DNA from: Oscillospiraceae bacterium
GTDB taxonomy: Bacteria > Bacillota > Clostridia > Oscillospirales > Oscillospiraceae
NCBI GenBank assembly: GCA_021768185.1
Contig: JAETNP010000030.1
Location: 1-32,520 of the forward strand
Length of the DNA: 32,520 nucleotides
Direction of reading: 5' to 3'
This document shows positions 7,397-15,371 of this stretch, in pieces. The notes under the pieces were generated by a model that saw only the letters and a list, made by a program, of their open reading frames with translations, ran no database searches and was not told the DNA's origin. Position 1 is the first letter of the stretch. Each line of letters begins with the position of its first letter. Both the position numbers and the translations under genes were made by a program.

Positions 7397-8811
7397 ATAA
7401 ATATTATATCTGGGGATTTCCGGGTATCGGGAAATCGAAGCCTGTAAATTCCAGGCTTCGCATTGTTGACGCAGACTGCGAACGATTCAAATTTTCAATT
7501 CCGGAGGATATTTTCAACGGATTGCATTCACAGAAAAACGTAATGTGGACACAGCGAAATCCGGCCTACCCCAATAATTATTGGGACTACGTTCGCTCCG
7601 TTGACGCGGATATGGTCTTACTCAACTGCCACATCGACCTGTTGAAAGTCTTGGAGGGAGAAAAACTTTTGTTGGTTTACCCTTCCACAGCTCTAAAAGA
7701 CGAATATCTGCGGAGATACATGCTTCGAGGCGACAACAACGACTATATCCGCTATATGGAAACAGCCTTTGATGAGATCGTGGCAGCCGTCAGGGACAGC
7801 CCATACAGAAAGTATGAGATCACAGATCCGCACATTTATTTGCCCAATCTTATAGAACAGGGGACGATCATGGAGCAATTTATCACCAAAAAAGAACTGT
7901 CGGACCTCTTAAGGGAGTGCATACAGCTGGGTGTCTATACCCAGGAAGGCCCCGCCGCCGGCAAAACACCGGATGAACTTGCACAGATGCTGTTTGACGG
8001 ACGCCTTGTGCTGGACATTGCCGGATTGCGGAACGATCTGGCTGGCAAAAAGGAGGCGCTGGAGCGGGAGAACCTGCTGCACGAACGCAGGGGCGGTCTC
8101 AGCCATGAGGAACTGAGCGGCAGGATCATGGAAGGGATCGTAAACGGTGCGCTGGGCATACGGCATACGGATGTCGCGCCTTATTCTTTAGGATATGAAG
8201 TGACATTCCACTCCACGGGGCGGGACGTTACATACCGCTGGGCGTGTTACTGCCCCCTCCCGAACGTGGCGGAAGATATTACCCACAAAATCGAAAGCGC
8301 CATTTCAAAAGTGGATATTTCCGACTTCCTGGCAGGGATCGCTGCGGCGGAGCAAAACAAGATCACGTCTTTTGTCCCGGAAAGCGCCTCGGGACTCCAG
8401 CGCCGCGGCCAGTATACCGGACATGTGGCAAACGCCCAGGACGTCCACCGGGGGATCGCTCTGGACGGCATTATCCTGGGACATTTCCAGGGGGATTATG
8501 GCAGCATGACGACCGGTACCCAAAATGACACCGTCCGTGCGCTGGTGGCGCTGAAAGGCTTCTGCCTGGACTGCATTCACAAGCTGCCCTCACGGCCCCT
8601 TGCCGAATTTGTCATAACCTATCTGAAGGATCATGGCACGGATATTTCCACACCGGAAAAGCTGAATGCCTGGATCAGAAACAACCCGGATAAATGTGCG
8701 CTGCCTGAGAATCGTGAGCGGATACGCCCTCCTTCGGCCTCCAGGCGGGCCGTTTCAAGTAAAGAGGATGGGGCAAAAAACCAAAAGCGACAAAAACAGT
8801 ACGAGCGATAA
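7393..8811 (+). CDS. P-loop protein of unknown function
   Basis: A 472-residue protein with a Walker A motif at the extreme N-terminus (GFPGIGKSK, residues 8-16). An IVDADCERF stretch follows, a layout seen in small nucleoside-kinase-like P-loop proteins of phages and mobile elements. Residues 1-160 are more AT-rich than the rest. From about residue 165 the composition changes (EQFITKKELSDLLRE and onward) and the C-terminus is basic (SSKEDGAKNQKRQKQYER), so the gene may be a fusion of two units; an internal ATG at 7870 opens the second part. No obvious Walker B or catalytic residues were identified. It closes the ParMR-containing operon segment. Confidence 0.65.
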   Translation: MNKYYIWGFPGIGKSKPVNSRLRIVDADCERFKFSIPEDIFNGLHSQKNVMWTQRNPAYPNNYWDYVRSVDADMVLLNCHIDLLKVLEGEKLLLVYPSTALKDEYLRRYMLRGDNNDYIRYMETAFDEIVAAVRDSPYRKYEITDPHIYLPNLIEQGTIMEQFITKKELSDLLRECIQLGVYTQEGPAAGKTPDELAQMLFDGRLVLDIAGLRNDLAGKKEALERENLLHERRGGLSHEELSGRIMEGIVNGALGIRHTDVAPYSLGYEVTFHSTGRDVTYRWACYCPLPNVAEDITHKIESAISKVDISDFLAGIAAAEQNKITSFVPESASGLQRRGQYTGHVANAQDVHRGIALDGIILGHFQGDYGSMTTGTQNDTVRALVALKGFCLDCIHKLPSRPLAEFVITYLKDHGTDISTPEKLNAWIRNNPDKCALPENRERIRPPSASRRAVSSKEDGAKNQKRQKQYER

Positions 8812-8830
8812 GGAAGGGAGATGATACTAT

Positions 8831-9970
8831 CTGATCCGCTATTTTGACATGTTCGCGGGGATCGGAGGCTTCCGGGCCGGACTGACCCGCGCGGGCGGCT
8901 TCCAGTGCGTCGGCCACTGTGAGATCGACAAATACGCCGACGCCAGCTATCGCGCCATACACGACATTGGAGAGGAGGAAGTTTATTATCCAGACGCCAG
9001 AAAAATTGACCCCGGCGACATGCCGGATTTTGATCTCCTGTGCGGAGGATTTCCGTGCCAGGCGTTCAGCCTCAGCGGAAAAAGGAGAGGCTTCGATGAT
9101 ACCCGAGGTACTCTCTTCTTTGAGATTGCCCGTCTGGCTGAAGCCCGACGGCCTGCTTATCTTTGGCTTGAAAACGTGGGAGGACTGCTGTCGCATGACC
9201 GCGGCCAGACGTATCGTACCATCCTCTCCACGCTTCATGAGCTGGGGTATGGTCTTGAGTGGGCAGTGCTTAACAGCGCCAATTTCGGTGTCCCCCAATC
9301 CCGAAAGCGGGTGTTCCTTATCGGATATCTTGATCCCCGATGCGCCGGAAAAATATTTCCTCTCGCCGGAACAGACGGCAAAGCTCTTATACAGCTCCTC
9401 GGAGGACCGCAGGGATCGCGGGTCTACGACCCAGCCGGAGTAGCCTGCACCCAGACTGCCAGTGCTGGCGGCATGGGCGGCAAGACCGGACTATACCTGG
9501 TAGATCTGTGCGCGGGCCAGCCGCAGAATACGGAGATCGCCCGCTGCCTCACCGCCCGGTACGGGCAGACAACACTGTCCACCCACCCCAGGGAGCGATC
9601 CGGGGTGCTGCTGGTCAAGGAGGCCACCAAGCGCGGTTACAAGGAAGCCCATCCCGGCGACACCGTGGATCTGGGCTATGCCGGAAGCAACACACGCCGG
9701 GGCCGTGTGGGGCATGACATCGCCCACACGCTGGAAACCAGCAGCATCCAGGGCGTTGTGGAGCGGGGCGGACGCATCCGTCGGCTTATGCCCAGGGAAT
9801 GTCTCCGGCTCCAGGGCTTCGATGAGAAGCAGATCGACCGGCTGCTGGCCATCACCTCGGACGCCCAGGCGTACAAGCAGGCCGGAAACTCAGTCACTGT
9901 CAATGTTATTGAAGCCATTGGCCGCCGTCTCCGGGAGGTGGACGAGGATCTCCGGAGGGGCGCCGCATGA
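8831..9970 (+). CDS. DNA (cytosine-5-)-methyltransferase
   Basis: A C5-cytosine DNA methyltransferase of about 379 residues. From a start at 8831 the motifs are in canonical order: motif I DMFAGIGGFRAGL (residues 6-18), motif IV GGFPCQAFS with catalytic Cys76, motif VI WLENV (about 112-116), motif VIII NFGVPQSRKRVFLIG, a variable target-recognition region (about 180-310), and motifs IX-X RRLMPRECLRLQGF and QAGNSVTVNVI. No ATG, GTG or TTG lies in frame before motif I. The family normally begins (M)IRYxDMFAGIGG, and here the matching codon is CTG at 8831, ten bases after AGGAAGGGAG. The ATG at 8849 would remove the first strand and has no ribosome site. No cognate endonuclease is adjacent, so it is an orphan methylase, perhaps for protection against host restriction. 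Confidence 0.92.
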   Translation: MIRYFDMFAGIGGFRAGLTRAGGFQCVGHCEIDKYADASYRAIHDIGEEEVYYPDARKIDPGDMPDFDLLCGGFPCQAFSLSGKRRGFDDTRGTLFFEIARLAEARRPAYLWLENVGGLLSHDRGQTYRTILSTLHELGYGLEWAVLNSANFGVPQSRKRVFLIGYLDPRCAGKIFPLAGTDGKALIQLLGGPQGSRVYDPAGVACTQTASAGGMGGKTGLYLVDLCAGQPQNTEIARCLTARYGQTTLSTHPRERSGVLLVKEATKRGYKEAHPGDTVDLGYAGSNTRRGRVGHDIAHTLETSSIQGVVERGGRIRRLMPRECLRLQGFDEKQIDRLLAITSDAQAYKQAGNSVTVNVIEAIGRRLREVDEDLRRGAA

Positions 9971-10932
9971 GCGAGATCGGCATCAAGGACCAGTGCTTTG
10001 GCGTAGAAGTGGAGATGACGGGCATCACCCGTGAACAGGCCGCGCAGGCGCTGGCGGAGTATTTCGGGACAACTGCCCGCCATACGGGGGGCGGCTATGA
10101 TACCTGGACGGTAAGGGATCAGGAAAGGAAAGACTGGAAGCTCATGAGCGACGGCAGCATCAAGGGGGAGTACAAGACCGCGTCCGGCTACCGGAAAACC
10201 AATGATTCGGACTACCGTGTGGAAATGGTCACCCCCAAGTTGACCTACGCCGAGCTGCCCAAGTTCCAGGAGTGTGTCCGCCAAGTGCGGAAGGCCGGAG
10301 CCAAAGTCAACAGCTCCTGCGGCCTCCATGTCCACGTGGACGCCTCCAACCACAACCGCCAGAGTCTGAAGAACCTTATCGGCATCATGTACTCTAAAGA
10401 GGACATCCTCTTCAAAGCCTTGCAGGTAAATGAGGCCAGAGCAAGCCGCTGGTGCCAGAAGGTGCGGGAGCCCATGCTGCTGCAGGCCCGGACGCTGTCC
10501 TCGGATGAGACAACGGATCTCACCCAGCTGGAGGACATCTGGTATCAGGGGCAAAACGGCAGCAATGAGCACTATAACTGGACTCGGTACTACGCCTTGA
10601 ACCTCCACTCTGTCTTCTATCGGGGAACAGTGGAGTGGCGGTGCTTTAACTCCACCCTCCACGCCGGGCGGGCGGCGGCATACGTCAACCTGTGTCTCGC
10701 CATCTCCGCCCAGGCCATTGCCCAGCGCAGCACCGTGATGCGAAAAACGCAGAGCGAGAATGAGCTGTTCACCTTCCGGGTGTGGCTGGTACGCCTGGGG
10801 CTGAACGGGCAGGAGTTCAAGAATACCCGCGACCACCTATTGGCGAATCTGGAGGGTGACCGCGCATGGAGGTATGACAAGGACAGCTATGCGGCCAATA
10901 AAAAGAAGAAAAAACAGGAAACGGAGAGGTAA
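9967..10932 (+). CDS. Putative amidoligase
   Basis: A 321-residue member of the amidoligase family (glutamine-synthetase-like COOH-NH2 ligase fold). Family marks are FGVEVEMTG (residues 11-19), the SDGSI strand (61-65), EMVTP (86-90), the metal-binding CGLHVHVD (118-125) and GTVEWRCFNSTLHAGRAAAY (220-239). Members join a carboxylate to an amine using ATP; substrates are mostly unknown. The family is known to occur beside gamma-glutamylcyclotransferase-like genes, and one is found two genes downstream, suggesting opposing formation and removal of a gamma-glutamyl or isopeptide link. The start overlaps the methyltransferase stop (ATGA). The lysine-rich C-terminus (KKKKKQETER) is unusual. Confidence 0.85.
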   Translation: MSEIGIKDQCFGVEVEMTGITREQAAQALAEYFGTTARHTGGGYDTWTVRDQERKDWKLMSDGSIKGEYKTASGYRKTNDSDYRVEMVTPKLTYAELPKFQECVRQVRKAGAKVNSSCGLHVHVDASNHNRQSLKNLIGIMYSKEDILFKALQVNEARASRWCQKVREPMLLQARTLSSDETTDLTQLEDIWYQGQNGSNEHYNWTRYYALNLHSVFYRGTVEWRCFNSTLHAGRAAAYVNLCLAISAQAIAQRSTVMRKTQSENELFTFRVWLVRLGLNGQEFKNTRDHLLANLEGDRAWRYDKDSYAANKKKKKQETER

Positions 10933-10937
10933 TGTAT

Positions 10938-11189
10938 ATGAAAGTCCGCATTGACGGCACGGAACACGAGGGGACTGCCGTGGAGATATTGGATCATCTG
11001 CGGATGGCGGCCTTCGATCCCACCGAGTACCCGGATGCCGGAAGCTACCTCCGGCAGCTGCGGGAGAATTTTATCCGGGCTACGGATCTGGAGTGTGTCC
11101 TGCCCCCATCCGGTCTGGAGCGGCAGGCGCGGGCAATGTTTGCCCAGCTGGCCAGGGCCGGGGCAATGGAGGTGATCGACGATGGCTGA
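10938..11189 (+). CDS. Small protein between amidoligase and GGCT-like gene
   Basis: An 83-residue acidic protein of unknown function, with a short beta-like start (MKVRIDGTEHEGTAVEILDHL) and a helical remainder. ATGs are found at 10932 and 10938; the second is preferred since GGAGAGG is then eight bases away. It sits between the amidoligase and the cyclotransferase-like gene and overlaps the latter. A carrier, substrate peptide or regulator role is conceivable only from its position. Confidence 0.6.
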   Translation: MKVRIDGTEHEGTAVEILDHLRMAAFDPTEYPDAGSYLRQLRENFIRATDLECVLPPSGLERQARAMFAQLARAGAMEVIDDG

Positions 11190-11715
11190 AGAAAGACTGT
11201 ACTTCGCCTACGGCAGCAACATCAATCTGGATCAGATGGCGCACCGCTGCCCTGACGCCCAGGTGGTGGGGCCGGTGGTGCTGGAGAATTACAAGTTGCT
11301 GTTCCGCGGCAATACCCATGGGAACGGCGTCGCTACCATCAAGCCGCACAAGGGCCGTGAGGTCCATGGTCTGCTGTGGAAGATCACTCCAAAGTGTGAG
11401 CAGGCGCTGGATGTCTATGAAGGATTTCCGCGTCTGTATGACAAGCGGGATGTGACGGTGCGCGACCGCAGCGGCAATGAGATCACGGTCATGGCATACG
11501 TGATGACAGATTTGTGCAAGGAACCGGCTATGCCCTCCGATCACTATTACAACGGCATCCTGGCGGGCTACCGGCAGAACGGATTGCCGGCGGCCGCGCT
11601 GAAAAAGGCGTGGGATCATGTTGTGCGGGAGGTGCATCGGGAGACGGAGCGTATCAACGCCAAATGTGTTGCCTACGTTAAGCGGCAGAAAGGACATGGC
11701 CGTCATGAGCGATAA
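11182..11715 (+). CDS. Gamma-glutamylcyclotransferase-like (AIG2-type) protein
   Basis: A 177-residue GGCT/AIG2-fold protein. The nucleotide-free substrate loop YGSN is at residues 10-13 (LYFAYGSNINLDQM), and the conserved acidic catalytic motif appears as DVYEGFPRLYDKR near residues 75-87. The family releases 5-oxoproline from gamma-glutamyl amines or cleaves related gamma-glutamyl amides. Beside an amidoligase the likely job is to edit or reverse the bond that enzyme makes (inference). The last third (HRETERINAKCVAYVKRQKGHGRHER) is basic and extends beyond the usual core. Confidence 0.85.
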   Translation: MAEERLYFAYGSNINLDQMAHRCPDAQVVGPVVLENYKLLFRGNTHGNGVATIKPHKGREVHGLLWKITPKCEQALDVYEGFPRLYDKRDVTVRDRSGNEITVMAYVMTDLCKEPAMPSDHYYNGILAGYRQNGLPAAALKKAWDHVVREVHRETERINAKCVAYVKRQKGHGRHER

Positions 11716-12109
11716 AATCAAAGTCTTGGTCGTCGAACCGATAAAGCCCTGCGAGGTGCGGGAGATCCCCGATACACTGGAGGCCATGCAGCAGATCGTG
11801 GGCGGCTGTATTGAGTCCGTTTCTTTTGAGCGGGAAGCTATTATATGCAATGAGAACGGCAAGCTCCTGGATCTGCCGTTCAATCGTCCCCTGCTGGATG
11901 AAAGCGGATTGCTGCCGCTGGATATTCTCCAGGGGACGTTTTTTATTACAGGTGTTTCCGGAGAAAGCTTCGTCTCCCTGACGGATGAGCAGATCCAACG
12001 GTACAAAAATCTGTATGACAATGTGATGATCGTCACCGCATTGCGGGAGATCCCGCAGGATGATCATTCTGATCAAAAAAAGAAAAGAGGGACACACCAT
12101 GAGAGATAA
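11705..12109 (+). CDS. DUF3846-domain protein
   Basis: A 134-residue protein matching the DUF3846 pattern, which is common on clostridial mobile elements. It has an initial VLVVEPIKPCEVREI strand, LEAMQQIVGGCIESV, then ICNENGKLLDLPFNRPLL, then a DILQGTFFITG strand and SLTDEQIQRYK. The function of the family is unknown. ATGs at 11696 and 11705 are both possible; the second gives the usual MSDKIKVL start and a spacing of about 11 bases from AGAAAGG. It overlaps the end of the cyclotransferase-like gene and the start of metK. Confidence 0.82.
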   Translation: MSDKIKVLVVEPIKPCEVREIPDTLEAMQQIVGGCIESVSFEREAIICNENGKLLDLPFNRPLLDESGLLPLDILQGTFFITGVSGESFVSLTDEQIQRYKNLYDNVMIVTALREIPQDDHSDQKKKRGTHHER

Positions 12110-13223
12110 GTACATCCTGACCGCCGAGTCGGTCACCGAGGGCCACCCGGACAAGCTGTGCGACGCCATTGCCGACAGCGTCCTGGACGCCTGCCTGAGA
12201 AGCGATCCCGCCGCCCGTGTGGCCTGCGAGGCCATGACCACCGCCGGAAAGATCATCGTGGCCGGGGAGATCACCGCCAGGGACCTGCCGGACATCCCCG
12301 CTATCGTCTGCCGGACGGTGCATGAAATCGGCTATGACTGCGACTATGAGGTGGAGGTCATCACCCACGACCAGAGCGGAGACATCGCCGGCGCTGTCTC
12401 CCAGGACGCCCAGATGGGCGCCGGCGACCAGGGTATCGTGTATGGCTTCGCCTGTTCGGAGACACCTCAGCTTCTGCCCCTGCCTGTGGTGCTGGCCCAT
12501 CGGCTCACGCTGCTGCTCACCAACGCCCGCAGGACGGGGACCATCCATGGCCTGGGGCCGGACGGCAAGGCGCAGGTGTCTGTGGAGTATGAAGGCGGCG
12601 CTCCCAAGCGGATCGCCGCCGTTGTTGTTTCCTGCCAGCACGATGAGGACAAGGATCTGGCGGAACTGCACAGCGAGATCACCCGGAATGTCGTTGTTCC
12701 CGCCCTGCGGAGCCTCTACCCAGACCACCGGACGGAGGTGTTCATCAACCCTTCCGGGCGGTTCGTGCTGGGCGGCTTCGAGGCGGATACCGGTCTGACA
12801 GGCAGGAAACTGATGGCGGACACTTATGGCGGCCTCGCGCCCCACGGCGGCGGGGCGCTGTCCGGGAAGGACGGGAGCAAGGTGGACCGCAGCGGGGCCT
12901 ACATGGCCCGGTACATCGCCAAAAACATTGTAGCTGCCGAGTTGGCTGAGAAGTGTACCGTCAGCCTCGCCTACGCCATCGGCAGGGCCGAACCGGTGGC
13001 CGTGGATATTGACGCCCATCAGACCGGAAAGTACCCGGAAGCTGTGCTGGAGCAGGCTGTCCGGGCTGTGTTTGACCTGACGCCCGCCGGGATAATCTCC
13101 GCCCTAGGGCTGGATCGTCCCATCTTCGCGCAGTTCTGCAACTACGGTCACTTCACCCACCAGGACGCACCCTGGGAACGAACAGACCGGGCCGACGCTT
13201 TGGCGGGTGCCTGCGGGAGGTGA
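12099..13223 (+). CDS. metK: S-adenosylmethionine synthetase
   Basis: A complete MetK of 374 residues. It makes S-adenosylmethionine from methionine and ATP. Signature stretches are TAESVTEGHPDKLCDAIAD (residues 8-26, with ATP-binding His16 and the metal-binding site), the GAGDQGIVYGFA loop (107-118), INPSGRFVLGG and the phosphate-binding DTYGGLAPHGGGALSGKD, then KVDRSGAYMARYIAKNIVAA. It is slightly shorter than most chromosomal copies and lacks none of the visible key motifs. The start at 12099 has AAAAGAGGGA upstream; the in-frame ATG at 12060 lies inside the previous gene. An ICE-borne copy next to two DNA methyltransferases suggests a local cofactor supply. Confidence 0.95.
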   Translation: MRDKYILTAESVTEGHPDKLCDAIADSVLDACLRSDPAARVACEAMTTAGKIIVAGEITARDLPDIPAIVCRTVHEIGYDCDYEVEVITHDQSGDIAGAVSQDAQMGAGDQGIVYGFACSETPQLLPLPVVLAHRLTLLLTNARRTGTIHGLGPDGKAQVSVEYEGGAPKRIAAVVVSCQHDEDKDLAELHSEITRNVVVPALRSLYPDHRTEVFINPSGRFVLGGFEADTGLTGRKLMADTYGGLAPHGGGALSGKDGSKVDRSGAYMARYIAKNIVAAELAEKCTVSLAYAIGRAEPVAVDIDAHQTGKYPEAVLEQAVRAVFDLTPAGIISALGLDRPIFAQFCNYGHFTHQDAPWERTDRADALAGACGR

Positions 13224-13231
13224 CCCTGCCA

Positions 13232-13702
13232 ATGGATGATGGGATGGATTATGATGTTCAGACCAAAACAAGTTTCCAGCTCGACTTCGACGGCTCCGGC
13301 GAATTCAATATGCTGCTGCTCCCGGATATTCAGAAGCAGTTTGTGCAGCACGTCAAAAAAGTCTATGAGCAGGACGATACCCTGGGCAGCAGCTATATTT
13401 CCAGCGATCTGAATTTTCAATTTGATGGCCGCATGGTGCAGCTGGAGTACACCTTTTCCTGTCATGACGAAAACGAGGCTGAAGCGGAGAGCTTTTCCGC
13501 CTACTGTGTGCGGGAAGTTCAGAAGGAACTGGAGGGCTTCGGCTGCAAAATCCGGAAAATAGACTGCAAGGCCGGGGAGGCGGATATGTCGTGGCTGGAT
13601 CAGCTGGAGGATGCGGTATTCGGCCCCAGAAACGCCTCGAAGTCGCAATCAAAGGCGGAGGGCCAATCCGGAAGAACGGCGGCTTCTCATCGGGAGCGAT
13701 GA
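13232..13702 (+). CDS. Hypothetical protein downstream of metK
   Basis: A 156-residue protein without recognisable motifs. It is predicted soluble and acidic in the N-terminal two thirds, with a basic, Ser/Gln-rich tail (NASKSQSKAEGQSGRTAASHRER). A GTG at 13220 overlaps the metK stop, but the ATG at 13232 is better placed, with GGGAGGTGA about eight bases before it. The stop overlaps the next gene's start. It is less G+C-rich than metK. The role is unknown; the tight coupling on both sides suggests it works with metK or the PAPS-reductase-like enzyme. Confidence 0.65.
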   Translation: MDDGMDYDVQTKTSFQLDFDGSGEFNMLLLPDIQKQFVQHVKKVYEQDDTLGSSYISSDLNFQFDGRMVQLEYTFSCHDENEAEAESFSAYCVREVQKELEGFGCKIRKIDCKAGEADMSWLDQLEDAVFGPRNASKSQSKAEGQSGRTAASHRER

Positions 13703-14445
13703 TGATGGAAGCGCCAAAATTCGTTGCATCCTGCAGCTTCGGGAAGGATTCCCTAGCAACGCTCCTGCTGGCAAAAGAACATGGTGAGCCGCTGGATGAA
13801 GCGGTGTACTGTGAGGTGATGTTTGACAAAGACATCTCCGGCGAAGTGCCGGAACACCGGGACTTCATCTACGGCAGGGCCATCCCGGTTCTGGAGAGCA
13901 TGGGAGTGAAGATCGTTGTCCTCCGCTCGAAAAAGACATACGTGGAATTGTTCACAGGGAGGGTAACGAAGGGGCCAAAGAAGGGTATGATCCGCTCCTT
14001 CCCTATCTGCGGCAGGTGTGCTGTTCAGCGCGATTGTAAGATCCGTCCTCTCCAGCGGTACCAGAAAACCCTGCCGCCCGGAACGGTGCAGTATATCGGC
14101 ATAGCCCAGGACGAGAAGGAACGGCTGCTACGGCTGAAAGGCGGCAGGCAGGTGTCCCTGCTGGAGAAATATGGCTATACGGAACAGGCTGCAAGGGAGC
14201 TCTGCGAAGCTGCGGGGCTCCTTTCTCCTGTTTACGCCTTCACCGACCGGGGCGGCTGCTGGTTTTGCCCCAACGCCAAACGCAAGGAACTGCGCCATCT
14301 CTACGACCACCACCCGGATCTGTGGGCCAGGATGCTGGAATTGCAGGCCATGCCGGGGAAGGTGTCTGAGAAGTTCAACCGCTCCCAGCGGTTCTCGGAT
14401 ATTGACGCGATGTTCCGGAAGGAGGATGCCGCGCAGGCGGCGTAG
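13699..14445 (+). CDS. PAPS-reductase-like ATP pyrophosphatase with Cys clusters
   Basis: A 248-residue protein of the PAPS reductase/N-type ATP-pyrophosphatase superfamily. The PP-loop is SFGKDSLA (residues 13-20). Two cysteine groups follow: C104-x2-C107-x5-C113 and C187-x2-C190 within GGCWFCPN. Such cysteines in relatives that activate sulfur or modify nucleic acids (for example DndC- or TtcA-like enzymes) bind iron-sulfur clusters or zinc; that function is not shown here. The classical PAPS reductase ECGLH tail is absent, so assimilatory sulfate reduction is unlikely. Three consecutive ATGs (13699, 13702, 13705) follow GGGAG; any could start. It ends the enzyme block, followed by a 129-bp gap. 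Confidence 0.8.
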   Translation: MMMEAPKFVASCSFGKDSLATLLLAKEHGEPLDEAVYCEVMFDKDISGEVPEHRDFIYGRAIPVLESMGVKIVVLRSKKTYVELFTGRVTKGPKKGMIRSFPICGRCAVQRDCKIRPLQRYQKTLPPGTVQYIGIAQDEKERLLRLKGGRQVSLLEKYGYTEQAARELCEAAGLLSPVYAFTDRGGCWFCPNAKRKELRHLYDHHPDLWARMLELQAMPGKVSEKFNRSQRFSDIDAMFRKEDAAQAA

Positions 14446-14574
14446 CCGGGAATTGTTGGTATCGCTGGGTTTTTGCGGTCCATTCTTGTTGGGTATCATG
14501 AATAGCTTTCTTCCCCCCGATAGGGTATCGTTGTGACTAGACCCCATCAAAGAATATCAAGGAGGAAAGCCAAT

Positions 14575-15012
14575 ATGGCGAAAATCGAGAGACACCCCGC
14601 ACCGGAGAAGCTGCTCATGCAGGTCACAAAGGAAGCAATCAACGCATTGGAGCTGGGCGGAGCAGACAGGCTCAGAGATGCCGCTCCCCTGGAGAGAGGC
14701 GTGGACCTGATCGTCAAAGCCTGGGGACTGCCCCAGGAGATCCACCAGGCCAGTGTGGACCTGATCCAGAAGGAAAAGGAACTTGTACGCAGCGGGAGCC
14801 GTGAGGCGGCCCTGCCCGACGGCGAAATGCTGGAGGCTTATGACGGCGAGATGATCGTCGAGCTGCTCTGGGGCCTGTTCGAGACGGCGGTCAAGTTGGA
14901 GAATGCCCAGGAGCGGGCGGAAATGCACAAGCTGGCCATACTCATGGCGGAAAGCCTGAGCCTTGACAGTTGGATCGCACAGTGCGGGCCAGCAGCGGCT
15001 GCGGAAAAATGA
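14575..15012 (+). CDS. Hypothetical helical protein
   Basis: A 145-residue protein, predicted almost wholly alpha-helical, with no recognised domain. It has a strong ribosome site (AAGGAGGAAAG) and follows a 129-bp non-coding gap, so it may begin a new transcription unit, though no convincing promoter was found in the gap. The composition is acidic (PDGEMLEAYDGEMIVELLWGL). Confidence 0.7.
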   Translation: MAKIERHPAPEKLLMQVTKEAINALELGGADRLRDAAPLERGVDLIVKAWGLPQEIHQASVDLIQKEKELVRSGSREAALPDGEMLEAYDGEMIVELLWGLFETAVKLENAQERAEMHKLAILMAESLSLDSWIAQCGPAAAAEK

Positions 15013-15034
15013 GAACACGGTACTGTTGACAACT

Positions 15035-15062
15035 GGGGGGCTGTCCATTCGGACGGCTCCCC
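15035..15062 (+). terminator. Hairpin after 14575-15012 gene
   Basis: GGGGGGCTGTCC and GGACGGCTCCCC pair with one G-T and one A-G position around an ATTC loop. The following bases (CTCTCAT) are only partly T-rich, so termination would be weak. It separates two small genes. Confidence 0.45.
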
Positions 15063-15087
15063 TCTCATAATGGAGGTGAACACTGAG

Positions 15088-15360
15088 TTGGAAAAACGGC
15101 TGGAGCGGTACCTGCAATCGGAAGATTTCCAAATGGATATTGGCGCCCTGGTCAATGAGTATCCGTCCCAGGGACTTCCAGCGCCGCCGGAGGAGCGGCT
15201 CCGGGAGGAAGCTGCTGCCGACGCCCGTAAATGTCTGGAGACCATAATGATTTGCGAGGCGAAGGGCCACCTTTGGAAAGAAAAAGACGCTGACCCGGAA
15301 AACGGGACCAGCACCTTGTTCTGCCGCCGCTGCGGGGCGGAGGAACACCTGCGATGGTAA
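15088..15360 (+). CDS. Small protein with C-terminal zinc-ribbon-like end
   Basis: A 90-residue protein when started at TTG 15088, which lies nine bases after GGAGGTG. An ATG at 15070 would place that ribosome site inside the gene. The first two thirds are charged and helical. The last 35 residues contain CEAKGHLW and CRRCGAEEHLRW, giving one Cys-His pair and a C-x2-C pair that could bind zinc. Function is unknown. The next gene starts near its stop. Confidence 0.6.
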   Translation: MEKRLERYLQSEDFQMDIGALVNEYPSQGLPAPPEERLREEAAADARKCLETIMICEAKGHLWKEKDADPENGTSTLFCRRCGAEEHLRW

Positions 15361-15371
15361 AGGAGAATGCC

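Noticed and set aside
8821..8847. Eight-codon ORF ATG ATA CTA... before the methyltransferase
   Set aside because: Could be a leader peptide, but it is too short to support as a gene; noted only in connection with the CTG start.
13591..13698. Longer N-terminus for the PAPS-reductase-like protein
   Set aside because: The extension overlaps the previous gene and the ATG cluster at 13699 has its own ribosome site next to the SFGKDS motif.
15025..15030. TTGACA as a promoter -35
   Set aside because: No -10-like hexamer at 16-18 bases downstream.
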